DNA of 64,000 nucleotides. It comes from Bacteroidota bacterium. Its GTDB lineage: Bacteria > Bacteroidota > Bacteroidia > SXHM01. This document shows positions 34,611-43,016 of the stretch, one piece after another. Position 1 is the stretch's first letter. Each line of letters opens with the position of its first letter. Location: contig CANKAM010000018.1 in NCBI GenBank assembly GCA_947479755.1, positions 1 through 64,000 of the forward strand, read 5' to 3'. The position numbers and the translations under genes are program-made. A model generated the notes under the pieces. It was not told the DNA's origin and did no database searches. It saw only the letters and a list, made by a program, of their open reading frames with translations.

Positions 34611-35401
34611 CTCTTAAAATAAAGCAATAAAACAGTTAGTGCACTTACAGAACTAATAAAAATCGGTAATATTCTGTAAATATTATCAGCATTTGCAGCT
34701 TTACCGGATCCAGGATCAACATAAATTAAATCATTAGGTTGCAAATACATATATGGAGAATTAAGCACATCTTTTGATGTTAAATCAATTTTATATATAT
34801 GATTTTTCCCATTTACTTCTCTAATTAATTTTACTCCTTTTCTCAATCCGAAAACAGAAAGATCGCCTGATAATCCCAATGCTTCCATCAAAGTAATACG
34901 TTCATTAGGAACTGGGTAAACTCCTGGTCGTGTAACATCTCCTAAAATGGTAATTTTAAAATTTGAAAAACGCACACTTACTGTCGGTGATTGAATATAT
35001 TTATCTAGTTTTTCAGTAAGTAAAAGCCTGATTTGATTTGTTGTTAATCCATCTACTTTTAATTCTCCAACCAAAGGAACCTGAATACTGCCTCTTGAGT
35101 CTACTAAAAATCCAGGCGTAGCCTGAGTTAGGGTTTTTTCTGGTGCAGAAAAATTTTGGTTTATTAAAGGGAAATTTATGAGTGTGTTCGTTTCAGCACT
35201 CAAACTCATTACAGTTATATTTAAAATATCACCAGACTTTATTATTGTCTCATAAATTGCTGTCCTCAATCCAGAATTTGACGAAACTTGCGCGGAATCT
35301 GAAGCGGGAATATCCTGAAAATAGGTAATGTGTTTCCGTGTAATGCAGGAAGTAAAAAACACCGCAAATAGCAACACCCAAAGTTTATTATTCAATCTCA
35401 T
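34607..35401 (-). CDS. wza: polysaccharide export lipoprotein (Wza-like)
   Basis: This is a 264-residue outer-membrane export lipoprotein. The signal ends in the lipobox FFTSC with Cys19. The polysaccharide-export domain spans about 50-135 (IIKSGDILNITVMSL, SRGSIQVPLVGELKVDG), and a SLBB domain spans about 145-215 (KITILGDVTRPGVYPVPN). A C-terminal hydrophobic helix (about 243-262) is followed by KR. Wza-type proteins form the periplasmic and outer-membrane channel for capsule. As the first gene of the minus-strand polysaccharide cluster, with a consensus -7 box upstream, it probably heads the operon. The stop overlaps the kinase start. Confidence 0.93.
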   Translation of the reverse strand: MRLNNKLWVLLFAVFFTSCITRKHITYFQDIPASDSAQVSSNSGLRTAIYETIIKSGDILNITVMSLSAETNTLINFPLINQNFSAPEKTLTQATPGFLVDSRGSIQVPLVGELKVDGLTTNQIRLLLTEKLDKYIQSPTVSVRFSNFKITILGDVTRPGVYPVPNERITLMEALGLSGDLSVFGLRKGVKLIREVNGKNHIYKIDLTSKDVLNSPYMYLQPNDLIYVDPGSGKAANADNIYRILPIFISSVSALTVLLLYFKR

Positions 35402-35431
35402 TTTTTCTCAAAAGGCATTTTTAAAGCCGCG

Positions 35432-35439
35432 CAAAGGTA
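35432..35439 (-). promoter_or_regulatory. -7 element TACCTTTG of the capsule operon
   Basis: A perfect TAnnTTTG is followed by CGCGGC on the minus strand, 30 bp upstream of the wza start. No TTTG is seen at -33. Confidence 0.55.
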
Positions 35440-35515
35440 AAAAAGTTATTTAATGAAGATTTTACTTGTATGATGTGGCTAAATAATTGAAAATTATTCA
35501 ACCCCTCAATATTCT

Positions 35516-35523
35516 TACTTTTG
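35516..35523 (+). promoter_or_regulatory. -7 element TACTTTTG of yicC
   Basis: TACTTTTG is followed by CCGCC and then the ATG at 35529. The five-base distance puts transcription start at the start codon, so yicC is probably leaderless. This rules out the earlier in-frame start at 35487. Confidence 0.5.
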
Positions 35524-35528
35524 CCGCC

Positions 35529-36398
35529 ATGATAAAATCAATGACCGGCTTCGGCAAAGCAATAAAAGAAGTTGCAGGCAAAAAGATAACTGTTGAAATC
35601 CGCAGCATTAACAGCAAACAGTTTGATCTGAATTTACGAATGCCTTCAAGTTTTCGCGAAAAAGAATCCGATATCCGTAAAGAAATTCTTTCCACCCTTG
35701 AGCGCGGAAAAATTGATTTCCTGCTTTTTACAGAGGCCGCAGCTGCACTGAAAAAAGTTTCGCTGGATAAAGAAGTGGCAAAAGCTTATTACCACGAAAT
35801 AAAATCGCTTTCGGATGAACTAAATCTTGACCAAAAAGATATTCTTTCTGCTTTGTTGAAATTACCAAATGTTATTGCAGCCGAGCGAGAAGATCCCGAT
35901 GAAAATGAATGGGAAGTGGTGAAAGAAGCTTTTGTTGAAGCACTTGCATCAGCAAACAAGTTCAGACTTTCTGAAGGAATGGGATTGGAAAAAGATTTCA
36001 GTCTGCGCATAGGTAAAATTCTGGAACTGCTTGAAAAGATTGCTGCCTGCGAAGGCGAACGAATGCAAACTATAAAAGCACGGATTTCAAGCAACCTTGC
36101 AGAAATAGTTCCGCCTGAGAAAACCGATAAAAACCGATTTGAACAGGAAATGATTTATTTCTTAGAAAAGATTGACATTACCGAAGAAAAGTTGCGCCTG
36201 AAAACACATTGCGATTATTTTATTTCCACGATGAAAGAAGATTCTGCCGGGCGAAAACTTGGTTTTATTACCCAGGAAATAGGACGTGAAATCAACACGA
36301 TTGGATCAAAAGCCAATCATGCTGAAATCCAGCGATTGGTAGTTCAGATGAAGGATGAATTGGAAAAAATAAAAGAACAACTGCTCAACATCCTTTAA
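35529..36398 (+). CDS. yicC: YicC-family endoribonuclease
   Basis: This is a 289-residue protein beginning MIKSMTGFGKA, the invariant start of the YicC family, so the ATG at 35529 is taken rather than an upstream frame extension. The N-terminal domain has VEIRSINSKQFDLNLRMP. The C-terminal DUF1732 part has DITEEKLRLKTHCDYF and GRKLGFITQEIGREINTIGS (about 235-265). YicC proteins are conserved endoribonucleases with a role in RNA turnover; the cellular targets here are unknown. It diverges from the capsule operon and is followed, after 123 bp with a strong promoter, by the suf operon. Confidence 0.92.
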   Translation: MIKSMTGFGKAIKEVAGKKITVEIRSINSKQFDLNLRMPSSFREKESDIRKEILSTLERGKIDFLLFTEAAAALKKVSLDKEVAKAYYHEIKSLSDELNLDQKDILSALLKLPNVIAAEREDPDENEWEVVKEAFVEALASANKFRLSEGMGLEKDFSLRIGKILELLEKIAACEGERMQTIKARISSNLAEIVPPEKTDKNRFEQEMIYFLEKIDITEEKLRLKTHCDYFISTMKEDSAGRKLGFITQEIGREINTIGSKANHAEIQRLVVQMKDELEKIKEQLLNIL

Positions 36399-36422
36399 AA
36401 CCTAAGTTTTTCTAAATAATTA

Positions 36423-36454
36423 TTTGTCAGAATGCCTTTAATGCACTATATTTG
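36423..36454 (+). promoter_or_regulatory. canonical promoter of the suf operon
   Basis: TTTG (36423-36426), a 20-bp spacer and TATATTTG (36447-36454) match the Bacteroidota consensus in both boxes and in spacing. Transcription should start at about 36458-36461, giving a leader of about 60 nt. A TTCTAAATAA half-site lies just upstream at 36410-36419. Confidence 0.75.
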
Positions 36455-36465
36455 TGCGGAAAATT

Positions 36466-36490
36466 CTTATTTAGAACAATTCTAAGTAAG
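36466..36490. promoter_or_regulatory. candidate operator in the suf leader
   Basis: An inverted repeat has arms CTTATTTAGAA (36466-36476) and TTCTAAGTAAG (36480-36490), 11 bp with one mismatch and a 3-bp centre. It lies a few bases after the predicted transcription start, the classic place for a repressor. An additional TTCTAAATAA half-site lies 70 bp upstream. The regulator is unknown; an Fe-S or iron sensor would make sense. Confidence 0.55.
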
Positions 36491-36521
36491 ATTTGTTTTA
36501 TAGATAAAATATTTAAAGTCA

Positions 36522-36848
36522 ATGATTACCGTTTCAGAAAATGCAAAACAAAAAGCCATCAATTTGATGCGCGAAGATAATAAACCCGAAGACTCTTTCA
36601 TCCGTGTTGGTGTGGAAGGTGGTGGGTGTTCAGGGCTATCATATAAGCTCGAATTTGATAATCAGATAAAAGAAGGAGACCAGGTTTTTGAAGACAAAGG
36701 CATGAAGATAGTGGTTGACAAAAAAAGCTTTCTCTATCTCATTGGAACTGAGCTTGATTACTCAGGCGGACTGAACGGAAAAGGGTTTGTTTTCAATAAT
36801 CCGAATGCTTCGCGTACCTGCGGTTGTGGTGAAAGTTTTGCCGTCTAA
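36522..36848 (+). CDS. sufA: A-type Fe-S cluster carrier
   Basis: This is a 108-residue HesB/IscA/SufA-family protein. It has the three conserved cysteines C36 (GGGCSGLSY) and C100/C102 (TCGCGESF) that bind an Fe-S cluster or iron for transfer to apoproteins. The length matches the family. It is the first gene of the suf operon, 67 bp after the promoter, and is followed 6 bp later by sufB. The product acts in the cytoplasm as a carrier between the SufBCD scaffold and target enzymes. Confidence 0.95.
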   Translation: MITVSENAKQKAINLMREDNKPEDSFIRVGVEGGGCSGLSYKLEFDNQIKEGDQVFEDKGMKIVVDKKSFLYLIGTELDYSGGLNGKGFVFNNPNASRTCGCGESFAV

Positions 36849-36854
36849 AACACA

Positions 36855-38315
36855 ATGGCAGAACAAAACGACATATTAGAAGAGCATATCTCTTCCGAAT
36901 ACAAATACGGTTTCAGTTCCGATATTGAAACCGAAACAGCCCCACCCGGGCTAAGCGAAGATATTGTGCGCTTTATTTCTGCGAAGAAAAATGAGCCGAA
37001 ATGGATGCTGGACTATCGCCTGAAAGCATACCGTCATTGGCAAACAATGGAAGAGCCACGCCACTGGCCACTTCTGAAATACCCTGAAATCAATTTTCAG
37101 AATATTATTTATTATGCCGCCCCAAAACAAAAACCTGAGCTGAAAGATTTAAGCGAAGTTGACCCTGAGTTGTTGGCTACGTTTGAAAAGCTGGGCATTT
37201 CTCTTGAAGAACAAAAGCGTTTGACCGGTGTGCAATCCAATATTGCCATTGATGCGGTAATTGACAGTGTTTCAGTAAAAACAACTTTTAAAGAAGTGCT
37301 TGCTGAAAAAGGAATTATTTTTTGCTCGTTCAGCGAAGCGGTGCAGGAGCATCCTGAGTTGATAAAAAAATACATGGGCTCAGTTGTCCCTTACACTGAT
37401 AATTTTTACGCGGCATTGAATGCTGCGGTTTTCAGCGATGGCTCTTTTTGCTATATACCCAAAGGTGTTCGTTGCCCGATGGAGTTGAGCACGTATTTCC
37501 GTATCAACACTTCAGGAACAGGACAGTTTGAAAGGACTTTAATTGTTGCCGATGAGGGTTCTTACGTTAGTTATCTTGAAGGATGCACCGCACCAATGCG
37601 CGATGAAAATCAATTGCACGCAGCTGTTGTAGAGATCGTTTCGCACAAAAATGCGGAAGTAAAATATTCAACGGTTCAGAACTGGTATCCCGGTGATAAA
37701 AACGGGAAAGGCGGTATTTATAATTTCGTTACCAAGCGCGGAATTTGTTTGGAAGAAAATTCAAAAATTTCGTGGACGCAGGTGGAGACAGGTTCATCCA
37801 TTACCTGGAAATATCCGAGCGTAATTTTGAAAGGCGATAATTCGGTGGGCGAGTTTTATTCCGTTGCTGTTACCAACAATTATCAGCAAGCCGATACAGG
37901 AACCAAAATGACACACATCGGCAAAAACACACGTAGCACCATTATCTCAAAAGGTATTTCAGCGGGACATAGTAATAACAGTTATCGTGGATTGGTGCGT
38001 ATTAATAAAGGAGCAAAAAACGCCCGTAACTTTTCACAATGCGATTCATTGCTCATGAGTGATAAATGCGGAGCACATACCTTTCCATATATTGAAATAA
38101 AAGATAAAACTGCTATTGTAGAACACGAAGCAACCACTTCAAAAATTGGCGAAGACCAGATTTTTTATTGCAAGCAACGAGGCATTGATACTGAAAAGGC
38201 AATCGGACTTATTGTGAATGGTTATTGCAAAGAGGTATTCAATCAGCTGCCAATGGAGTTTGCTGTAGAAGCACAGAAATTATTGGCTGTAAGTTTAGAA
38301 GGAAGTGTAGGATAA
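36855..38315 (+). CDS. sufB: Fe-S cluster scaffold SufB
   Basis: This 486-residue protein has the usual length for SufB and starts [20 protein letters not shown]. Landmarks are [27 protein letters not shown] (about 193-210), [22 protein letters not shown] (as two strands), [11 protein letters not shown] and [15 protein letters not shown] near the C-terminus. SufB is the beta-helix scaffold on which a new Fe-S cluster is built with SufC and SufD, using sulfur delivered by SufS and SufE. It lies in the suf operon directly between sufA and sufC. Confidence 0.96.
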   Translation: MAEQNDILEEHISSEYKYGFSSDIETETAPPGLSEDIVRFISAKKNEPKWMLDYRLKAYRHWQTMEEPRHWPLLKYPEINFQNIIYYAAPKQKPELKDLSEVDPELLATFEKLGISLEEQKRLTGVQSNIAIDAVIDSVSVKTTFKEVLAEKGIIFCSFSEAVQEHPELIKKYMGSVVPYTDNFYAALNAAVFSDGSFCYIPKGVRCPMELSTYFRINTSGTGQFERTLIVADEGSYVSYLEGCTAPMRDENQLHAAVVEIVSHKNAEVKYSTVQNWYPGDKNGKGGIYNFVTKRGICLEENSKISWTQVETGSSITWKYPSVILKGDNSVGEFYSVAVTNNYQQADTGTKMTHIGKNTRSTIISKGISAGHSNNSYRGLVRINKGAKNARNFSQCDSLLMSDKCGAHTFPYIEIKDKTAIVEHEATTSKIGEDQIFYCKQRGIDTEKAIGLIVNGYCKEVFNQLPMEFAVEAQKLLAVSLEGSVG

Positions 38316-38331
38316 AATCAAATAGAACAAA

Positions 38332-39087
38332 ATGCTAACAATTAAAAACCTGCGTGCAGGAATAGAAGGGAAAGAAATTATCAAAGGATTTAATCTGGAA
38401 GTAAAAGCCGGAGAAGTCCATGCCATCATGGGTCCTAACGGCTCTGGCAAAAGCACACTGTCAAATGTTTTGGCTGGAAGAGAAGATTACATAGTTTCAG
38501 GGGGTGAAGTATCTTTCAACGGAAAAAATCTGCTGGACATGTCACCCGAAGTGAGAGCCCGTGAAGGTTTATTTCTTGCATTTCAATATCCGATTGAAAT
38601 TCCGGGGGTGAGCAATATAAATTTTCTAAAAACTGCTATCAATGAAATCCGCGCTTACAAAGGAATTGGTCCCATGGAAGCAAAAGATTTTTTAAAACTT
38701 ATTAAAGAAAAGCAAGCATTGGTTGAACTGCAAGGTTCATTGGCAGGTCGTTCAGTAAATGAAGGTTTTTCGGGCGGAGAGAAAAAACGTAACGAAATTT
38801 TTCAAATGGCTGTGTTGGAGCCAACACTTGCTATTTTGGATGAAACCGATAGTGGGCTTGACATCGATGCCCTTCGTATTGTTGCCAACGGAGTAAATAA
38901 ACTGCGTTCAGAAAACCGTTCGTTCATTGTTATTACACACTACCAAAGGCTTTTAGATTATATCGTTCCTGATTTTGTTCACGTGTTGTATGACGGAGTA
39001 ATTGTGAAATCAGGGGGCAAGGAACTCGCGCTGGAACTGGAAGAGAAAGGCTACGACTGGATTAAAAAAGAAGTGGTAGAAGCATGA
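38332..39087 (+). CDS. sufC: Fe-S assembly ATPase SufC
   Basis: This is a 251-residue ABC-type ATPase of the SufBCD complex. Walker A is GPNGSGKST (about 35-43), the signature is FSGGEKKRNE, Walker B is LAILDETDSG, and the H-loop is FIVITHY. The protein has no membrane domain, as expected for SufC. ATP hydrolysis drives structural change in SufB and SufD during cluster assembly. The last four bases overlap the start of sufD (ATGA), so the two are translationally coupled. Confidence 0.96.
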   Translation: MLTIKNLRAGIEGKEIIKGFNLEVKAGEVHAIMGPNGSGKSTLSNVLAGREDYIVSGGEVSFNGKNLLDMSPEVRAREGLFLAFQYPIEIPGVSNINFLKTAINEIRAYKGIGPMEAKDFLKLIKEKQALVELQGSLAGRSVNEGFSGGEKKRNEIFQMAVLEPTLAILDETDSGLDIDALRIVANGVNKLRSENRSFIVITHYQRLLDYIVPDFVHVLYDGVIVKSGGKELALELEEKGYDWIKKEVVEA

Positions 39088-40400
39088 TTACTGCTGAAAA
39101 AATATCATCAACGGATAAACTAGTTTCGGATTTTGAAGCAGTAAAAAAAACGCTTCCAGGAAATTCTTTTGTTCAGAGCATTCGTCAGAAAGCAATTGAA
39201 TCTTTCTCTGCTCTTGGTATTCCTGCAAGGGAAAACGAAGAATATAAATATTCAAATGTTCAGAAATTATTTTCCGAGGCTGTCACGCTGAGCGTAGTCG
39301 AAATGACATTATCCAAGATTTCCATTGATAAATATTTGATCCCAAACCTTGATGCACATATTATAGTTCTGATAAATGGTTTTTTATCTGAAGAATTATC
39401 ATTGTTAAAAAATCTGGAGAAATCAGTTGTTGTTTCCTCACTGCAAAAAGCATTTGAAAAACATTCTGAATTTATTGAAAGGCATTTTTCAACCTGTGCT
39501 GATATTAATTCTGATGCGTTCATTGCGTTGAACACTGCTTATGCTTCTGATGGCGTTTTCATTAATGTTCCCGACAATACCGTGGTTGAAAAACCAATTC
39601 ATATTATCAATATAATTGCTGCGAAAGAGAGCACGTTTTTCTTTCCAAGAAATCTTTTTGTTGTTGGAAAAAGCGCACAGGTGCAATTGGTTGAAACATT
39701 CGAAACACATGACCTTCCTGTGAAAGCAATTTCAACTTCTGTAACAGAAATTGCAATTAATGAGAACGCAAAAGTGCAGTATTACCGCCTGCAAAACGAT
39801 TGTGGGAACGGGCAGCAAATTAATACAGTTTCTGCCTCACAGCAAAAAAACTCACACTTCGATACTAATACAGTAACGCTGAGCGGAGGTTGGGTCCGGA
39901 ATAATCTGAACATTGCATTGAACGGAGAGAATTGCGAATCGCATTTGAACGGATTGTTCATCACATCAGATACTCAGCATGTGGATAACCACACGTTGGT
40001 TGACCATCGTAAGCCGCATTGCGAAAGCAACCAAACCTATAAAGGAATTCTGGATGGAAAATCAACAGGCATTTTTAACGGGAAAATTTTCGTGCAGCGC
40101 GATGCGCAAAAAACAAATGCTTATCAGAGCTCAAAAAATATTTTACTGAGTGATGATGCCACTATCAATGCAAAACCTCAACTGGAGATTTATGCGGATG
40201 ATGTGAAATGTTCACACGGTTCTTCCACCGGAAAGATTGATGAGGATGCTTTGTTTTATCTGCGTGCCCGCGGATTGGGAATAGAAAGTGCACGAAAACT
40301 TTTATTGCACGCATTTGTTAATGATGTGATGCAAACCATACGTATCAATGCGTTGAGAGATTATCTCGAAACGCTGATCCATAAAAAATTAGGAGAATAA
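39084..40400 (+). CDS. sufD: Fe-S scaffold partner SufD
   Basis: This is a 438-residue SufD, partner of SufB in the scaffold. The C-terminal third is the recognisable core: GLFITSDTQHVDNHTLVDH, SNQTYKGILDGKSTGIFNG, VQRDAQKTNAYQSSKNILLS, DVKCSHGSSTGKIDEDALFY and ARKLLLHAF. The N-terminal part is variable. At about residues 66-75 its codons include a 26-29 bp dispersed repeat (39279-39307), read in frame as VTLSVVEMT, which may be an insertion tolerated by the variable region. The sufD stop overlaps the sufS start by one base (TAATG). Confidence 0.93.
   Translation: MITAEKISSTDKLVSDFEAVKKTLPGNSFVQSIRQKAIESFSALGIPARENEEYKYSNVQKLFSEAVTLSVVEMTLSKISIDKYLIPNLDAHIIVLINGFLSEELSLLKNLEKSVVVSSLQKAFEKHSEFIERHFSTCADINSDAFIALNTAYASDGVFINVPDNTVVEKPIHIINIIAAKESTFFFPRNLFVVGKSAQVQLVETFETHDLPVKAISTSVTEIAINENAKVQYYRLQNDCGNGQQINTVSASQQKNSHFDTNTVTLSGGWVRNNLNIALNGENCESHLNGLFITSDTQHVDNHTLVDHRKPHCESNQTYKGILDGKSTGIFNGKIFVQRDAQKTNAYQSSKNILLSDDATINAKPQLEIYADDVKCSHGSSTGKIDEDALFYLRARGLGIESARKLLLHAFVNDVMQTIRINALRDYLETLIHKKLGE
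39279..39307. repeat. REP-like palindromic repeat inside sufD
   Basis: The segment begins GGCTGTCACGCTGAGCG and ends TAGTCGAAATGAC. It has outer inverted ends GTCA and TGAC and an inner CGCTGAGCG. This string type is common as an intergenic repeat in Bacteroidota genomes. Here it is read in frame as part of SufD. Confidence 0.6.
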
Positions 40401-41644
40401 TGACTGCTGTCGCACAACATAAAACTGTTTTAGATGTAGAGAAAGTCCGCAAGGATTTTCCTATTCTTTCACGCAAGGTGAACGGGAAACCGCTGGTATA
40501 TTTTGATAATGCTGCTTCTTCACAAAAGCCGCAAAGTGTTATTGATGCAACCAATAAATACTACTCGTTTGAAAATGCAAACATCCATCGTGGTGTTCAC
40601 ACATTAAGTCAGGAAGCAACTTCGGCTTATGAAGTAGTGAGAGAAAAAGTCCGTGCTTTTATCAACGCAGATAAATCGCACGAGATTATTTTCACCAAGG
40701 GAACTACCGACAGCATCAACCTTGTTGCATTTTCAATTGGCAGAACAAATGTTAATGAAGGCGATGAGGTATTGATCTCTGCGATGGAACATCATTCCAA
40801 CATTGTTCCGTGGCAAATGGTGTGTGAGGAGAAGAAGGCAACACTGAAAGTTATTCCCATCAATGATGACGGTGAATTAATGATGGATGAGTTCAGAAAA
40901 CTTCTTTCCAAAAAAACTAAAATAGTTGCAGTTACTCATATCTCTAATTCATTAGGGACAGTAAATCCCGTGAAAGAAATTATTGCAGCAGCACATGAAA
41001 AAGGCATTCCTGTTTTGATTGATGGCGCACAGGCAATTCATCACACAACAGTAGATGTGAAAGAGCTGGATTGTGATTTCTATGCGTTCTCTGCTCATAA
41101 AATGTATGGACCAACAGGTGTTGGAGTGCTTTACGGAAAAGAAGAATTATTGAATGCTATTCCACCTTATCAGGGCGGTGGCGATATGATTAAAACAGTA
41201 ACGTTTGAAAAAACAACGTACAACGAATTGCCTCATAAATTTGAAGCCGGGACACCAAACATAGCAGGCGGAATTGCGTTTGGTGCCGCTATCGATTACA
41301 TCAATTCTCTCGGATTTGAAAACATTTCAGCGTATGAGCACGAACTTACAGAATATGCACTGCAAGAACTTAAGACTGTGCCGGGAATAAAATTTATCGG
41401 CAATGCAAAAGAACGTGCTTCTGTAATTTCTTTTCTGTTAGACAACATTCATCCATATGATGCGGGAGTTATTTTAGACAAGATGGGCATTGCCGTTCGC
41501 ACCGGGCATCATTGCACACAACCGCTTATGGACAGGTTCAGAATTCCGGGGACAGTAAGAGCTTCTTTTGCATTTTATAATACAAAAGAAGAAGTGGATG
41601 TGCTCGTGAAAGGATTGCACAAAGTAATTGACATGTTCAAATAA
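40400..41644 (+). CDS. sufS: cysteine desulfurase SufS
   Basis: This is a 414-residue PLP-dependent enzyme that converts L-cysteine to alanine and passes the sulfur as a persulfide to SufE. Landmarks are YFDNAASSQKP (34-44), NIHRGVHTLS, MEHHSN (129-134), DGAQAIHH, the PLP lysine K234 in SAHKMYGPTG, and the catalytic C372 in RTGHHCTQPLM. The short active-site loop is typical of the SufS (type II) group. It is translationally coupled to sufD by a one-base overlap and followed by sufE one base after its stop. Confidence 0.96.
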   Translation: MTAVAQHKTVLDVEKVRKDFPILSRKVNGKPLVYFDNAASSQKPQSVIDATNKYYSFENANIHRGVHTLSQEATSAYEVVREKVRAFINADKSHEIIFTKGTTDSINLVAFSIGRTNVNEGDEVLISAMEHHSNIVPWQMVCEEKKATLKVIPINDDGELMMDEFRKLLSKKTKIVAVTHISNSLGTVNPVKEIIAAAHEKGIPVLIDGAQAIHHTTVDVKELDCDFYAFSAHKMYGPTGVGVLYGKEELLNAIPPYQGGGDMIKTVTFEKTTYNELPHKFEAGTPNIAGGIAFGAAIDYINSLGFENISAYEHELTEYALQELKTVPGIKFIGNAKERASVISFLLDNIHPYDAGVILDKMGIAVRTGHHCTQPLMDRFRIPGTVRASFAFYNTKEEVDVLVKGLHKVIDMFK

Positions 41645-41645
41645 A

Positions 41646-42071
41646 ATGGCAACGATAAAAGAAATAGAAGAGACTATTGTTGAAGAGTTCGGTTATTATG
41701 ATGACTGGATGGGGAAATACGAATACATTATTGAATTAGGAAAGTCATTGCCACTGGTTGATGAAAAATACAAGACTGAAGAAAATTTAATTAAAGGCTG
41801 TCAGAGCCGTGTTTGGTTGTATGCCGAGCTCGAAGGTGATAAAATTATTTATACCGCAGACAGCGATGCAATCATAACCAAAGGAATTATCGGTTTACTT
41901 ATTCGTGTGCTTTCGCACCAAACACCTGATGATATTATTAATACAAATCTCAGTTTTATTGACCGCATAGGATTAAAGGAACATCTTTCGCCAACCCGCT
42001 CCAATGGTTTGGTGTCAATGATTAAACAAATGAAACTCTATGCTCTTGCTTTAAAAACAAAAATGCTTTAA
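41646..42071 (+). CDS. sufE: sulfur acceptor SufE
   Basis: The ATG at 41646 gives MATIKEIEETIVEEFGYYDD and a 141-residue protein. An earlier frame start at 41628 would overlap sufS and add non-homologous residues. The active cysteine is C52 in LIKGCQSRVWLYAE. SufE takes persulfide sulfur from SufS and hands it to the SufBCD scaffold in the cytoplasm. The rest of the protein (ITKGIIGLLIRVL, IGLKEHLSPTRSNGL) follows the family. It lies one base after sufS and four bases before sufT. Confidence 0.95.
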   Translation: MATIKEIEETIVEEFGYYDDWMGKYEYIIELGKSLPLVDEKYKTEENLIKGCQSRVWLYAELEGDKIIYTADSDAIITKGIIGLLIRVLSHQTPDDIINTNLSFIDRIGLKEHLSPTRSNGLVSMIKQMKLYALALKTKML

Positions 42072-42075
42072 CAAC

Positions 42076-42429
42076 ATGGAAGCAACAGAAAAAGAAAATT
42101 CAACTCCTCCTTCTCACACTGATAAAAAAGAACTAGAAGGGCTCATCATCGATATTCTGCGCACGGTTTATGACCCAGAGATTCCTGTGGATATTTATGA
42201 GTTGGGATTGATTTACGAAATCAAGATTGATGATGAATTTGGTGTGGAAGTAGTGATGACATTGACTTCGCCCTCCTGCCCTGTTGCAGAATCATTGCCG
42301 ATTGAAGTGGAACAAAAAACAAATTCTGTGCAAGGCGTGCGCTCAGCAAAAGTAACACTGACATTTGAACCGCCCTGGGAAAAAGAGATGATGAGTGAAG
42401 CAGCTCAGTTGGAGTTGGGGTTTATGTAA
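42076..42429 (+). CDS. sufT: MIP18/DUF59-family Fe-S maturation protein (SufT-like)
   Basis: This is a 117-residue protein of the MIP18 (DUF59) family. The motifs are TVYDPEIPVDIYELGLIYEI (50-69) and TLTSPSCPVAESLP with the conserved cysteine. The C-terminus is TFEPPWEKEMMSEAAQLELG. SufT proteins help put Fe-S clusters into client enzymes. The place in the suf operon, four bases after sufE, supports the assignment. Confidence 0.92.
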   Translation: MEATEKENSTPPSHTDKKELEGLIIDILRTVYDPEIPVDIYELGLIYEIKIDDEFGVEVVMTLTSPSCPVAESLPIEVEQKTNSVQGVRSAKVTLTFEPPWEKEMMSEAAQLELGFM

Positions 42430-42452
42430 AGGTGTCCCACTAAGCCACTAAG

Positions 42453-42484
42453 GACACAAAGAAAAACTTTGTGAACTTTGTGTC
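42453..42484. repeat. stem-loop between sufT and the DUF2480 gene
   Basis: GACACAAAG (42453-42461) pairs with CTTTGTGTC (42476-42484) around a 14-base loop. It is preceded by the short repeat CCACTAAG. It lies inside the operon, so it may stabilise or attenuate the message before the DUF2480 gene, or be a dispersed repeat. Confidence 0.55.
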
Positions 42485-42500
42485 TTTGGGGAAATATCAA

Positions 42501-43010
42501 ATGGAAAACGAAATCATAAATAAAGTTCAGCAAAGCGGGTTGACCGAATTTAACCTCGAGGATTTTTATCCGAAAGGTGAGCGTGCTGCTTTTGATTTGA
42601 AAAATTTTCTTTTTCAGGGATTGATACTGAAAGAAAAAGATTTCCGTGAGGCACTAAAAACTTTTGACTGGGGCAAGTATCAAGACAAATACATTGCGGT
42701 GCTTTGCTCGGCTGATGCCATTGTGCCTTCGTGGGCATTTATGCTGGCTGCCGTTCACCTGGAGCCTTATGCAAAACGAGTAGTATTCGGTAATCCTGAA
42801 ACATTAGAAACTGTTTTGTATAATGATGCACTTTCAAAACTGGATATTGAAAAATTCCGTGGCGAAAAAATTATCATCAAAGGTTGCAGCAAATATCCTG
42901 TTCCTGAATCTGCTTATGTAGAGATTACCCGCCTGCTGCGCCCATTAGCTAAGAGCATTATGTATGGTGAGGCCTGCTCTACGGTTCCGCTTTACAAAGC
43001 GAAAGATTAA
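42501..43010 (+). CDS. DUF2480 family protein
   Basis: The ATG at 42501 gives a 169-residue cytoplasmic protein, MENEIINKVQQSGLTEFNLE. The longer upstream frame runs through the stem-loop and is rejected. The sequence (FYPKGERAAFDLKNFLFQGLILKEKDFRE, split around one loop; DAIVPSWAFMLAA; GCSKYPVPESAYVEITRLL) fits DUF2480, a Bacteroidota family that commonly closes suf operons. Its role is unknown. The position suggests a helper for Fe-S proteins. Conserved Cys residues (C68 region and KGCSKYP) may matter. Confidence 0.85.
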   Translation: MENEIINKVQQSGLTEFNLEDFYPKGERAAFDLKNFLFQGLILKEKDFREALKTFDWGKYQDKYIAVLCSADAIVPSWAFMLAAVHLEPYAKRVVFGNPETLETVLYNDALSKLDIEKFRGEKIIIKGCSKYPVPESAYVEITRLLRPLAKSIMYGEACSTVPLYKAKD

Positions 43011-43016
43011 TTTCTC

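Noticed and set aside
35487-35528. upstream start for YicC
   Set aside because: It would precede the -7 promoter element. MIKSMTGFG at 35529 is the invariant family start.
42430-42500. upstream start for the DUF2480 protein
   Set aside because: The extra codons run through a repeat stem-loop. The family start matches the ATG at 42501.
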